Part shown: piece after piece, positions 37,150 to 49,197 of the stretch
Layout of the letters: every line of letters begins with the position of its first letter
Numbering within the stretch: position 1 is the first letter of the stretch
Source of the DNA: Blasia pusilla
Lineage: Eukaryota > Marchantiophyta > Marchantiopsida > Blasiales
Assembly: GCA_050084515.1 (NCBI GenBank)
Contig: CM114273.1
Location: forward strand, 41,912,001 to 41,976,000
Direction of reading: 5' to 3'
Length of the DNA stretch: 64,000 nt
Translations under genes and position numbers: made by a program
Notes under the pieces: model-generated
The model's input: only the letters and a program-made list of their open reading frames with translations
Database searches by the model: none
What the model was told of the DNA's origin: nothing

Positions 37150-37667
37150 AAAGTAAGAACCAATATCTCTCTACACCATCTCATACCATAGCTCTCAAAG
37201 GTGTACACTCTCTCTCATCTCAAACCAAACCCACTCTCCTAATGAGAGGTTTGGGTTACACTCATAAGGCAAGGGACCATAGTTCCTCCGCCTCATGCCA
37301 AGAGGTTCAACAAAGACAGAATGGGCTCTCAAGCTCTCTCTCCTTGAGATATACCCCTCCCCTCTCCCAAGCTCTCTCCATGGTAGCCTATTCTCCCAAG
37401 TCACCTCCTTGGCTCTTGACCTGATGTAGGAGGTCAAGGGCCACTTATAAAAAATATAAAGTCGATCATATACTCAAAATGGTACTTATCTAGAATAGTA
37501 AGTTCCTCAATATGGCTCCAAATGAGCCAAAACGAAGGGGAAACCTGCTCTCTCAGGTTTCCCGGGGCCTCAGCAGGTCACCCTCGACCTACTGGGCGTA
37601 TCTTCCACTACTCACAAAGGCGCTCTACTACATCTCACTGATCTATCCTAAAAGACGTGATAGAAGA
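37150..37667 (-). repeat. Element 2, left terminal repeat A1
   Basis: About 518 bp, matching A2 at 25618-26102. On its outer side LINE coding sequence starts directly, with no B repeat in between; on its inner side comes leader sequence, again without B. Confidence 0.92.
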
Positions 37668-38643
37668 GAAAGCGGGAAGAATTGCTCTAGCCTCAACAAG
37701 AAGGGAGTCTCTACAAGCTGTGAGTGAAGACTAGAGTGGAAAAAGACCATCCTCAACCTGGAAAACGTACTGTAAAAGTAGTGGTCTATCCCTAACCAAA
37801 AATTGGGAGCAAAGGAGGGGTGCTAGAGTGGCCCAACTTCTTAAAAAAGTTGAAGACGCCACTAACTCAGTCGCTATGAGACCAAGAATTAGCCGATTCT
37901 TGGCAATCGGCCAAGAATCGGCTAATTCTTGGCCGATTGCCACCAAAGGCAATCGGCCAAGAAGCCTATCTACGAGCTAACTCCCCCGCTGGGTACTCTT
38001 ATGAGCCGGGTCCTAGAAGATCTCCAAACGCCTGCATTATCTTTCTATCAAAGGATCTATACAAGGAAGAAATATGGCTAGACGCCCACACGGTTCTACA
38101 CAAATAACCAGGTCTACGAGCAAAACATGACGAGAGGATTCCATAGGCTACTTGAGGATCACCAATCCTCGTGAGATCATCAACATGGAGAAGATCCTTG
38201 GTAAGAGCCGCCGCCACAAAACTCGATACAAAGTCATGGCTCCCGAGTGGGACTCCCAAGACACAAAGCCCTCCAACAAGTGTCAAAAAACCATCGGGTA
38301 AATGAATATCCGCTGACAAGCCTAATGTAGACCAAGCCTTGCACTTTCCCACCTTCACTGTGAGGCCGACACGTGCCAACTGTGCCGAAAAGTGCTGAAA
38401 TGCAGAAACGACCAAGTCTCCAGGGCCAACAATGTGTGTATCATCTGCCAACGAAGGGAAAATACAACCCGAGAAATCCTCCACCGTAGAGAGAACCGCT
38501 CGATAATGAGCCAAAGCAAACAATGCACCACCCAAGGGATCACCCTGACGCATCTCGGTAGCAGACTCCAAGACCGTGACCTCCTCCTCGAACCTACCGT
38601 GGTGAAAATAGAGGGCCGAGGGGGCCCCATAAAAAGCATGCAC
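37668..38643 (-). pseudogene. LINE reverse transcriptase, second half
   Basis: Reads HAFYGAPSALYFHHGRFEEE, MRQGDPLGGALFALAHYRAV and the catalytic FPSLADDTHIVGPGD (Ala-Asp-Asp, about 38.44 kb), then GLTVKVGKCKAWSTLGL and LCVLGVPLGSHDFV. The open frame ends at 37999, but homologous-looking residues (STFLRSWATLAPL, SLTACRDSLL) continue to about 37.67 kb, where element 2 interrupts. The hairpins at 37.88-37.96 kb lie in this segment. Confidence 0.88.
37882..37958. repeat. Two overlapping perfect hairpins (22 and 11 bp arms)
   Basis: Arms 37882-37903 and 37911-37932 around a 7-base loop, and 37931-37941 with 37948-37958 around a 6-base loop. They share bases, so only one can form at a time. Confidence 0.97.
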
Positions 38644-39414
38644 GAAGGGAATCAGACTCGCTATAGGACCCCCCTGTATCTCTCAACTCCGTGAAGATAG
38701 CTGCCCAGACACTGAGTTAAAGGCGTTCTCCACATCAACTTGGAGAACCACCCACTCAAGATGTATATCTAAGCAAGCCCTCAAACCTAAGGCTACCGCC
38801 TCACAATCGGCTGGCGTGGCAACTCTAAACTGGTGTGGACTCAGATGTGATAGGAAAGCCTCACAGAATTGCAAAGTGATAGTGCGACTCACCAACCGCA
38901 AGAGCACCTCCCCTATGGCAATCGGGCGTATCCCTCCACCCTCCTTCGACAATGCCAAAAGTCGCCCCGCCCCCAATACCTGGGCTACTATTGTTGGCAC
39001 TCTCCCTTGAGCTAGGTGAGAGACAACCTGAAGCAACTCGGAAAAGCCGCTAGCAAAGTCCTCGGGGGGAAAGCAATCACGAAGGTGTTCGTACATCATA
39101 CTGGACAACCCTCCAACTGCTATCCTAGGGGAACGCCTGAGTGCCCGTGCAAAGAGGGACGGGTCTAGGCATAAGGTCATGTTTGGATGAAAGTCACATA
39201 CAAATGTTGGGATGTCAACCGCTGGACAAGGATGTAGCCTCCAGAGGGCGTCGATGGTAACAGCGGAAGGAGGAGCAATATCCCTAGGGCGGAGCGCACG
39301 AGCCGCTCGTGAGTACTCCCCGGCTCGCCCAAGTGTCTTACATCGTCGCAATCTGGCTGCTACAGGATCGTCTGCTGGGAAACCATGTGAAGTACTACCT
39401 TTGGCATATGCCAC
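38644..39414 (-). pseudogene. LINE reverse transcriptase, first half
   Basis: Reads RSPRIAVGGLSSMMYEHLRD, GAGRLLALSKEGGGIRPIAI, PHQFRVATPADCEAVALGL and WVVLQVDVENAFNSVS (first catalytic Asp). A TGA near 38.69 kb separates it from the second half, with IASLIPFV in the same frame between. This non-LTR RT type is widespread in plant and algal genomes. Confidence 0.9.
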
Positions 39415-40150
39415 GAACTCTCTCTACAGGGACTCCCAATCGCCTCCTCGAAAGCGCCGCAATCGGGCCACAACCTCTCTATGGCCAGCCTTCCCTCCTC
39501 GGGTATAGCGAAGACACCATCATGGAAGGAGAAGTAGTAGATACCACGAGAGCTCATCCATTGGATCAAGCGCGATCCTAGATAGGGGAAGGAGGAAAGA
39601 CTGGCGAAGCTCATCCCGAATGGCATGGGGGATCCTATGAAACAACCTCGGGCAAGGAAAACGGGTCTCAAAGAGACCTGTGATGCTGCCAAGGTGGGAC
39701 TTCAACCACTCCCATGCCTCGGGAGGGGGCGATGATGCATGAAGCACCGGTGAGCATCCATGATTGACTGGAGGAACCATCCATCCAAATCTATCAAAGT
39801 TAGGATGTTTAACCGCTTAGTGTTTTCGAATTCCTAAACGAGTGAAGAATTTGGGACAACAAGGGCATTTCGTATCCCAACTAGACAACCCACGGGCCCC
39901 TACACGAGGGACCGATGTGGGTCGAGGCATGCACACCGCTCACCAAGAAGAGAACATGATCCCCTCCATCAAACTCGAGAGACTATCCCCACCAGAATCC
40001 GCCCCACAATCCCCATTCAAACTAGCACTAATGGTAATCGACTCTCTTCCCATCCACGGAAATGCTCTCCCTAGTATGAACTCTCATCTACCATCTTCAC
40101 CTAGGACTTATGGCCCGACCCCTTCCCAAAACAATGTAGAGATAGTATGG
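39415..40150 (-). pseudogene. LINE N-terminal region with C2H2 zinc finger
   Basis: KCPCCPKFFTRLGIRKH then, after a stop, AVKH gives one C2H2 finger (about 39.86 kb). Downstream are WEWLKSHLGSITGLFETRF, HRIPHAIRDELRQSF and LSRIALDPMDELSWYLL, followed by a frame change near 39.52 kb. A plausible start lies near 40.1 kb. Such N-terminal fingers are usual in endonuclease-type LINEs. Confidence 0.75.
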
Positions 40151-41124
40151 AGCTACCAATGATATGGAAAGTGAATAGATGGAAAAAAATAGATGGGAAT
40201 AGAGTGGGATAAGGGAGAAAAACATGGGTCAAACGTGAGCGAGAAACATGCGTGGCTACAAGATAAGGACATAGAGAAAAAGGGGTGGTGTGGAAGAACA
40301 ACATGAGTTGTCTCGGAAATATTCATGACATGACAACGAAACGAGACAACAAAGAGGACCCTAATACCTACATGAGAAACCCTAAAAAATCAATAATCTA
40401 AGAAACAAAATAAGATAAAAACTACTTCACTATAAGATTGAAGCTAAATATCAAAACATAGAGGAGACCGATATCTCCGTTTTGGTATAACACACGACCC
40501 CCCTCCATCCTCCATCACTCCTTCAAAATCTGCCCCGTCCTTCACTATCCTCCACCGCCGTAGAGCTCAACCCGTCTCCAACCAAAAAAATAGATGGGAA
40601 TAGAAGTTGTAAAGAGATACAATTGTACCTCTTTACAACTTCCGTCACGTTCAACCCTAAGGCACGCCGCCCTAGATGGCCTCTCCTAGCCCTACTACAT
40701 GTGACCAAGCTTTCCACCTTGTCCTACTTTGACTCCCATACTTTTGCCGACCTTGGAGACTCTACCCCAACCTAATGAGAACGATGACCTAAAAGTGCAT
40801 GTGTCCTTATGTTGCTCGACCTAGACCTATACCTAGCCGCCTTTGGAACGGCTGAAATTTCTCAACCTAAAATTCTCTCTCGATTTCCCCACATTTCCCG
40901 CTTCTCACCCATCGCCACACTTTGCGTTACACTCTACTACTCTCCTACGTCAACTCGCACCAGCAAAATCTGTGAAAAATGGACAACGCTTCCGCGCACG
41001 GCTTCCCAAATGGAAAAATGATAATAAAATGCAATACGCATGTCTCCAAGGGCTTCCCACCGAGGAAACTCGCTTGCCTACCTGCAAACAACGAATTTCC
41101 TACCCCCTTGAATCTTTCTCATGT
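40151..41124. other. LINE 5' region and element 3 leader
   Basis: No gene recognised. The part next to 41.1 kb resembles the leader of element 2 (see 36.8-37.15 kb). The LINE/leader boundary could not be placed. Confidence 0.4.
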
Positions 41125-41599
41125 AAAATCAAGAGTAGTAAAAACGGCTCACCCGGCCTAAAACTCCACTGATGAATCTACATCGACATATTGAACCACA
41201 TCCACCCTCTGCTATGAGGGAATCCACACGCTAGCACCCTAACTTCTACACACCCAAACACGTCTATGCAAGAGAGGCACTCCTGAGGCTCAACAGAGAA
41301 AGATGGCTTGGGAAAGCCATCTTCCTCACTTTTATACCCTTCGGAAGAGCCATAAAGGCTCTTCCTCAAAAATAGCCCTACCAATGATAACATGCATGCA
41401 TAGGTTACCGGGAGATTGTTGACTCAGTCAACGGATCATCTGTCGGACTAAAACCAAAATAGGGGAATCGCCATAAACAACATTCCCGACACAACAGACC
41501 TATCGCATCCGACATCTCGGGACGAAGTTACACCCGAACTGCCCATTGACTCTCTATGTCATTGACGCGATAGGATCAAAATCAAAATAAGATGTGACA
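41125..41599 (-). repeat. Element 3, left terminal repeat A1
   Basis: Matches 18763-19250. On the minus strand it starts TGTCACATCTTATTTTGA at 41599. No B sequence precedes or follows it. Confidence 0.9.
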
Positions 41600-43235
41600 A
41601 CCTTATTTTGAGTCTTTCATGGTACCCTAGATTGGATGTTGTGAGCAAAGAGGAAACTGAATCCGCTATGATAGAATCATATATAATCCTTTGAGTGTTA
41701 GAGGATCCTTGAGAAAAAGTAGGCATAGGAGGCCAAACAACTAAGCTAATGCTACGCATTGGCATCCGCTCAGGTTGCATGCAAGTCTCATAGGCCCATC
41801 GAGATGAGTGTTGAGAATTCTCTAAGAGGAAGACGTTGTGGGCTCTCAAGTCTGGATGCATAAGGATGTATGCACCATGGCGAAAAAATGTCGTCATGGA
41901 TTGACAAGTCATTAAGTAGAATATTACCTAGAGTGCAATATGATTCTATGGGGATGGCCTTAAAAATCCCCTTTTTTAAGCCTATAAAGGTATGGGGTAG
42001 GAGATACATAGTGCAATATTCAACTTTTAGGTCCTAGATTTTGGAGTATTTGTACTAGACATAATATTATTGATGACAGATGTGATGTGGATGACTACCC
42101 TATCTTATTCCTCTTTGTTGGTGTTATTTACTCCAATAAATCATGGAGGAAGTTGGTGAACAAGGCTCCATCTTTCTCAAAATAACTCTCATTCCTACAT
42201 ATTATTACCATGAGGAAATCTCATCATCGACAATATATTGACGTTGATTATGAATAATGTTATAACATAGCTATGTGCATTTAGTCATCTAGTAACAATC
42301 TTGAGGGGAAGGCCCTATGGGGGTACATGGAGGGATGACATGAGCAATTTGATTTGTGAAGGGATAGAGATTTTTATATTTCTATTGTTGCTACTATAAT
42401 GTACCATAGAGATAGGCGAAGATTCATTTGTTAATTCCAAATGGGGAAGAGCCATGAAAATCCAATTTACCCATTCTACATAAATGCATATGAAACACAT
42501 GTCCTCTAGCAATTTTCTTTTCTGAATTTTACTATTTATTTCCTCTTCTAACTAAAATCTTACTACAAAACTTATTCCAATATGTTTTTTAGTTAGAGGC
42601 TTACCCCGTCTCAAAGGCATCGTAAATTGGAGCATTTTTTCATAGTAGGGGATGTCCTTTCACCCTCTTGAGAGAATCAATTGCAGGCCTGGAAAATGTT
42701 TGAGGATTGGCCAAGATCTCGATTGAGCTCTGACATGAGATGATATGTGGACCACGAGCACAGAATACACTCACTATAATGGCAAGTTGGATCACAAGGA
42801 AAAGGGTGACCACGAGCGTGCCTAGAAGGCAACCAATTTTTTTCTCGATAGTGGCGTGGAGGATTTTATCTATGATCTTTTATCCAAAGTCGAGATAGAT
42901 GCGCGTGAAGATCATCTAGATAAGGATATGTGAGCTTATAATCTCCAAATTAAGGTGAAAATCGAAGAGGGTGCATAACATAGGATTATAAGACACAACC
43001 CAATGATTATCCAATGAATGTTTGCTCTTAATTATTGCCCTTCTATTCTCCAATCTACAAAAACACAATAACAATCATAATGAATCGTAAATGAATGCAT
43101 CAAAATGAATCATGAATACACATGTCTTAAAAATAAAATGATCCTTGTTCCATTATATCACAATCATGCTAAAAAATCTCAAGTGGTCCCTATCTTGCAA
43201 TTGTTTCCTCTAAAAGTGAAACCAATGGCTACTCA
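41600..43235. other. AT-rich DNA, no gene recognised
   Basis: Outer flank of element 3. Several short open frames, none with recognisable features. Confidence 0.35.
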
Positions 43236-43715
43236 ATTTCAATTCATTCAAGATATGCAATCAAAAAATAAGACTGGTGGAAACAAGTAGAATGTGCATC
43301 AATGGAGCCAAATCTACAAGATATGGGGAAGATAGGGCACAAGTTCATAGAAGAGATATTGGATCCACCACAAATTGGAGGGGATGAGTTTCTTAGCAAA
43401 TTTGAAACAAAAAGCTTTTAAGAGATATGAAAAAGATATGGTAAAGCCTTCTCTTTTAATACACAAGAAATGGGTTGTGTAGATACAAGTGTGGTGGCAC
43501 CAAGGGTAACTTTCACAATTCCACATATAATCTAGATCGAAGCCCATATCAGTACCGCGAGTTATGATCTCCAATCTAATTGGGTTGTTGAGATAGAATA
43601 TAGATATGGATATTTTTGGAGCCATCTGTGGGACCTTACTCAAGTCAATGGCTCATCAAGCCAAAGAAATCAAATTTATTTCAATTCATTCAAGATATGC
43701 AATCAAAAAATAAGA
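43236..43715 (+). repeat. 38 bp direct repeats about 404 bp apart
   Basis: 43236-43273 and 43678-43715 are identical (ATTTCAATTCATTCAAGATA and on). The second copy leads into element 4. They may mark a local duplication or the ends of a small insertion. Confidence 0.9.
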
Positions 43716-43734
43716 TAACTATTCAAAATATGGG

Positions 43735-44440
43735 AGCAGGCCTAGAATAGATAAAGTTCCAAAAACTTTTGCAGCTCGTGCTATCCATTTGATAGGAGAT
43801 TTGGACTCATGATATAAGTAATTCCAGTTCATTATGGAGAGTAGAGATATATTAGCATTATGTGGAGAGGAGGCTATCGACCAACAATCCAGAGGTTCCA
43901 TGAAGAACACTATGTCTACTTGCAACAGATGACACTAGCGATTTTGGATGTGATAATAGAGCACACCATTTTGAAGATATGAGAGGTTTTGCCATTTGGA
44001 GTTCCTTTGTTAGAGGGACATGATGGTATGGTTTGGAAGGACCATGTGTGTAATTATGCGTCATGTTGCCTTTATGACATTCATGATACAATTGACTTGA
44101 GTTTGGCAGTGGTATCTATCAGATTGTAATGTATGTTGTGTGGGTCTGCTGAGAGTGCAACCATAATGCTAGTATTTGATGGTTATATGAGAGAGTGGCA
44201 TATGGCATGTATGATCCCACCTCTTGCTCGAGTTCTTTGAGGATGATGTATGTGCCCCACATGTCATAGGATAGGAAGTCAAACATTTGCACTTGCTTGA
44301 ATGGCATGGATGACAGAAGGACGATTATTGATGGGGCTATATATGCACCCAACCTTCTTGCTCTTAGCATTGTAGAGGTGTATGTCATAAGTAAATAGAA
44401 ATAGATGGCCATTGGGAATAAGATGGACCTAACTACCAAC
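43735..44440 (+). pseudogene. Element 4 integrase end and PHD finger (decayed)
   Basis: Plus-strand relative of elements 1-3: MWRGGYRPTIQRFHEEHYVY, PFGVPLLEGHDGMVWKDHVC, then CMLCGSAESATIMLVFDGY, EWHMACMIPPLARVL and CMCPTC. The PHD finger has lost ligands (Cys to Phe and Tyr) and contains stops. Older than the minus-strand copies judging by divergence. Confidence 0.82.
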
Positions 44441-44560
44441 TAGGGGGTGATTGGAGATATTTTGGTAACGACTTGCCCTCGTGGTTGTGTTTGATGGATG
44501 AACGAGTTAGTCTAATTTTTGTGTGTATTTTATTGGTGACAGTAATGTATATTGTGTAGA
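44441..44560 (+). repeat. Element 4 polypurine tract and repeat B
   Basis: CTAGGGGGTGATTGGAGATA continues into sequence resembling B of element 2 (GGTGACAGTAATGTATATTG against GGTGACAGCGATGTATGTTG). An A repeat after it is not recognisable. Confidence 0.65.
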
Positions 44561-45590
44561 CATATGATCGGCTCTCATGTTAGGTCCATCTTCATGGCAT
44601 GCTTGTGAGGAAAATACTTGGCTGCACCCTACTATATGATGGTTCTCAACTCTTCCTCTAACCTAGATCCATGACTCACCTCAAACCTATGAATCACATA
44701 TGTAGTTCATATCCATGCCTATAAAATCACAACTTATTGTTAGCTCATGATATGTTAAGTCTTACTTCACAATACTATTCGAGGGTAAGGGGGGCTTGCA
44801 TTCTCGCTTGCATTACCATGTGCATCGTCCATAAGAGTATATCCTAGAGTCTAAAGATCCTTGTCTCTTTAGGGCAATCAATGCTCCTAGCCACGACACA
44901 AACTTCCTCTCACATGATGAATAACTTCTCCACAAGTAGCTCAAGATATATGTCTAGATAATGAACCATCATTACTAGGGATTGAGGTGTTGACATATCT
45001 CCATTGGAAGCCCATTTTTGCCAAGATTGAATACCTTACAAGTCCATTGCAATTGCTGGTTTGCAAGTCCACTTCATGCAATTCCATTGCATCTCCACGC
45101 AACTTTGCAAGACTCCGTTGGTTTGCGAGTTTGGAAAGTTGTTGTGCCATTTTGAACTATTTTTTTCCTCCTCCGTTTTTTATAGTTTAGAATTCAAAAA
45201 AATATCATTAAAAAAATATCATAAAAAAATAGCCATCGTTAAGAAAAAATTGGAAGGAGTGAAATCCCTCGAGTCCTTACAGAATATCTATTGACAAAAA
45301 AATTAGTCCAAATTGGTGGAAAAAGGAACCAAAAAAAACTACTTCGCGAGTCCAAAACCACTACTTTATGCGCAAGATTGCATATACATGGAGAAATTCT
45401 CTGTTCACAAACCTATGTCTGTTGCTAGGAGAGATATTTTTGTGCACCCCAGGGTTTCCGCAGCCTGCATTTGGGCCTGCCTTACCCGCAATGTAGACCT
45501 CGGCTCAGCCAACCCGTACCCTATCCAACAACCCATTGTCCATTCTTGCCGCCAAATGCACTCGGGCCTGCACCGCCCTTTATGAAAATG
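44561..45590. repeat. Diverged repeat, also present at 61.5-62.2 kb
   Basis: 44970-45370 shares GCAAGTCCATTGCAAT, CACGCAACTTTGC-type words and AAGAAAAAATTGGAAGGAGT-type words with 61545-62235, in the same order and orientation. Probably a terminal repeat or non-coding element; nothing coding. Confidence 0.6.
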
Positions 45591-46100
45591 TTGATTTCAA
45601 AGAGACATTCTTGACTAGGAAAGATGCAGCTAGACTCTTCAACCTTGTATCTAGTGATATTAGGGTGGATTAGCTATGTGTCTTAAGGCACCAAATGCAC
45701 TTGCCCCCCAATATGTTGTCAGATTTGAGTTTTGCTAAGGCCATCCATATTATTAATCTAATGAAGACAACCTAGGATAATGGGCAGTTGCCAAATTTTG
45801 AGCCTATTCCTATTGACCATGACTGCACGGAAACAAACGACCCAACTGCCCGGATTTTTTTGGTACTGCAGTGGTCCACGTAGACTTGCGACGTGACAAT
45901 GGGTGCAAGCTCAGATTAAGGGAGGCGATCAAGAATCGGCCCGCATGTAGTTGGCACCGCCCCATGAAGGACAAGCTTCCCTCTCTAGGCTTGCCGTACG
46001 CGGGTTCTTAGACTAGGTGTAGGTTGGCCGAGCGTGAGTATACGTTGCGGGCGGGACGGGCTCACGAGTGGCTCACAGGTACCTGCGCCCCAACGGACAT
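45591..46100 (+). pseudogene. Unassigned coding-like remnant
   Basis: One frame reads FKETFLTRKDAARLFNLVSS, LRHQMHLPPNMLSDLSFAK and NGQLPNFEPIPIDHD with three TAGs, then AIKNRPACSWHRPMKDKLPS in a GC-richer part. The even amino-acid composition suggests a former protein. No family recognised; probably from a transposable element. Confidence 0.4.
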
Positions 46101-47094
46101 ATCCATGTCCGCAAAAACCCACTTTGTCCATGTACAACCTTGTTGTTTACATGGAAATGTCAATAGCAAGGTCACTTTCCAAAATCAGGCTACTTTGCAT
46201 TGCAATTTGCAGGTTTTTGTTTACATTGCCATCAAGCTTTTGATCCAACTAATTCCATTTGATGGATTTTCTCAGAGATATTTATAGGGATGGTTTGTTA
46301 GCATGGAAAACACCTATCATCTATTCTACATTTTTTAATCTGTGGTACCACATCCTATGTACATTTATTTTCACACATCACGAGTTCTAAAATTTTTATG
46401 AGATGCATCTTAGCACAACAACATTATTTGTCACCATGTATTTCACTGTACACAATTTTTTCCTTCATATTGTTGATGTACCACTTTTGGCAGAGAGATT
46501 TTTCAACATACCATTACTCTATTTCATCCATACCACACCTTTCATTCCACATGAGAATTTCTCACTTTGCATATCTGGATTTTGGTATTAGCCTCTATCT
46601 AATCTTTACACTTAATCCATATTTTCTGGTACTAGCCTGATTTTGGGCTTCATTAATTGATGTAACTGGCTTTTGATCTTACCTTCAATCTGATTTCTAT
46701 GACTTTGTATTCCTCATTCATACTAGCAGCCTCAAACTTATCTTTACCACTAGGTATGCCTAATCATTTATATTACCCTTGATCTAGTCCCCATCACTTC
46801 ATGCATCTTATTTCTTATGTTAAGTGAAGCTAATCTTCATCATTTCGTATATGTGATCTTGATTTTAGCCTCAATCTCATCTTTATCGCTTCATGTATCT
46901 ACTTTTTGGTATTAGACTCAATCTGGTTTTACTTGGTTTTTTCTTATATCTGTAATATATCAAAAATCTGGTTGCCTATGGATGTTTCTTCCATCTCTAT
47001 TTTTTGTATTTCCAGCGTTTAAAAATTTATGCATCACATTACTAATCATCTATGATTTCATTCCATTTATATGTATATATGATGCAAGTTTGGA
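46101..47094. other. T-rich non-coding DNA
   Basis: Pyrimidine-rich on the plus strand, with repeated short words such as CTTCATGTATCT and ATCTTTATC. No gene recognised. Confidence 0.4.
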
Positions 47095-47420
47095 ATGATA
47101 TTCAGAAATACAACAATTTTCAATAGGGATATGCTGGTGATTACGCGAAGTGGGATAATCACCCTCATGGAATTTCTATCAAACTCTATGACTCTATCTA
47201 TACAACTTTGGACGAAGTTGAGGAACGTTCAATCCGTCTTCCAAATGAGATATCAGTTCTCATTGATATGCTACGACTTGAGTAGGAGGCGCGTTTAGCT
47301 ACCATAGCTAATTTAAATGATATGAAATAGAAATTGGAAGACGGTAGGGATTTGTTTAAAGATTTCTTGAAAAGTGTTGAGGGTTGCATTTAGAGTTACC
47401 CAAAGCTTGCTCAACAAGCT
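47095..47420 (+). pseudogene. Coding-like remnant with coiled-coil character
   Basis: One plus-strand frame reads DEVEERSIRLPNEISVLIDM, then after a TAG EARLATIANLNDMK, a stop, and KLEDGRDLFKDFLKSVEGC. Heptad-like Leu spacing suggests a coiled coil. No family recognised. Confidence 0.4.
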
Positions 47421-48778
47421 TTTGTAATTGAATCCCTCTTATGTTGGTACTGTTTCCCTACATTGCATTACCATTGTTTGTCAGTCATACTATGTTTCCT
47501 CCAATTTTGTGAAGCTTATGAGACTTCTCTAGAGTCTTTTAGTTTGAGAGCATTTTCATACAATTCATTTTATAAAAAAAGATATATTATTCCATTCTCC
47601 TCCTAGTTCATTCTCTCGGTCCCTTATCTTCTTTGAGTGCAATTATTTAAAATTTTCCGAATTCCAATTCTCTTCCATTCCTAACTAAAAGTTTCGTAAG
47701 TATCAACTGATGCACTTCCCATCATTTTCCATTTCAATTCTTTATTTTTACTATTTCCAAAAGAAACATTATCCCTTTGTTCTGGTGCAGTACTCACAAC
47801 AATTTTAACTCAACCTATTTAATCTTCCATCAAGCTCATTTTTATCTTTTGGAGGATCATGTGCTATTGTGTAATGATGTTAAGAAGATGGAGACAACTC
47901 TTTGCTTACATCTAATGCACTCAAAACCACTCCCCAAGTGTTGAGACTACTCCATATACATACAGAGTTCTCATGATTCCTCCATTCAAAGGGTTCCTTA
48001 TCAATATGTCATATGTCGAGCATCTATTGTGAAGTCCAGACCCACACTATAAAAAATATGTCTCATCTTGCCAACTTCATTTAGTGGAACGTCTCATGGA
48101 CCATCCCATGGAATTTTTGTTCCTTACCTTAGAGTTTGGACGTGCAAGAATACTTAATGCTCAATTGGAGTTTTTCCGCTCATTGCCACGTAGAACTAAA
48201 CACATCGGAATTCTTGCAGCTAAACCAATACCTCATCAAATAACTCTTATCCGAATGTAGGCACGATTTGACCTCGAGTGAATACTTGCCAAGACATTTG
48301 AAATCTACATGTTTTCCCACAATCGGTTGCCATATACTTTATTTGCACATATTCCAATATTTCTTTCCCAATCTACATCCAACATCTACCTGTGACAACA
48401 CGCTTTCCAACCTGTTTGATTGTCGACTTTGGACGTATCTACTTGCCACATATATTGTAACTTGCCTAACTTCCATTCTTAGTCAATCTGCTCTAGGCCG
48501 CACACTTGTTTACAACCAATGATCCAAAAGACGTCCCTTGTTATGAGTGGCACGTGGACATCCAAAACAAAATCAGATTTATAGAGGTGTGTTCTCCTAA
48601 AAAATGTGTCCCCTCTATCTTGCCTAACTTCCATTCTTAGTCAATCTGCTCTAGACTGCACACTAGTTTACAACCAAGGACCCAAAAGACGTCCCTTGTT
48701 AGGAGTGGCACGGATGTCCACTCCTAACAAGGGATGTCCAAAACTCATAGAAGTATGCTCTCCTCAAAATGTGTCTCA
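47421..48778. other. AT-rich DNA with a 158 bp-period duplication and a hairpin
   Basis: CTTGCCTAACTTCCATTCTT and about 80 more bases occur at 48461 and again at 48619. The second copy ends in a perfect hairpin (48692-48708 with 48718-48734, 17 bp arms, 9-base loop). A third related piece is at 49.4 kb. No gene. Confidence 0.6.
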
Positions 48779-48989
48779 TGTATATTATTGTGGGAGAGTG
48801 CCTTCTTGATTTGCAAACACCTCTCTGTTTGACACGTGGCAATTGGGCAAGAAGAAAATATTTCTCCTTATAAGGGCAACAAGAAGACAGGTTAAATTTT
48901 TGTGCAACATCATTAATCTCTTCCTTTCACGGGTTATACACTAACAAAAACTCTTCAAACACTTTTTCATTTCCCGTACACCTTACTAG
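48779..48989 (+). mobile_element. Non-autonomous Helitron, 211 bp
   Basis: Starts at a mutated TC (TGTATATTATTGTGGGAGAG), carries the family interior GCCTTCTTGATTTGCAAACA and ends TTTCCCGTACACCTTACTAG, before a T. Confidence 0.8.
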
Positions 48990-49037
48990 TACTCTTTATG
49001 CCCTCGTGCCTAGTTATCGTCAGGTTAGAGGCAGCAG

Positions 49038-49197
49038 GGTTAGACGTGAGTTATGTTTGAAATAGAGCTCGTGCAAAACAAGCCGCCTGCACCAAGGTTA
49101 GACGTGAGTTATGTTTGAAATAGAGCTCGTGCAAAACAAGCTGCCTGCACCAAGGTTAGACGTGGGTTATGTTGAAGTAGAGCTCGTGCAAAACAAG
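49038..49197 (+). repeat. Tandem repeat, 58 bp period, nearly three copies
   Basis: GGTTAGACGTGAGTTATGTT starts at 49038 and 49096, with GGTTAGACGTGGGTTATG at 49154. Confidence 0.93.
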
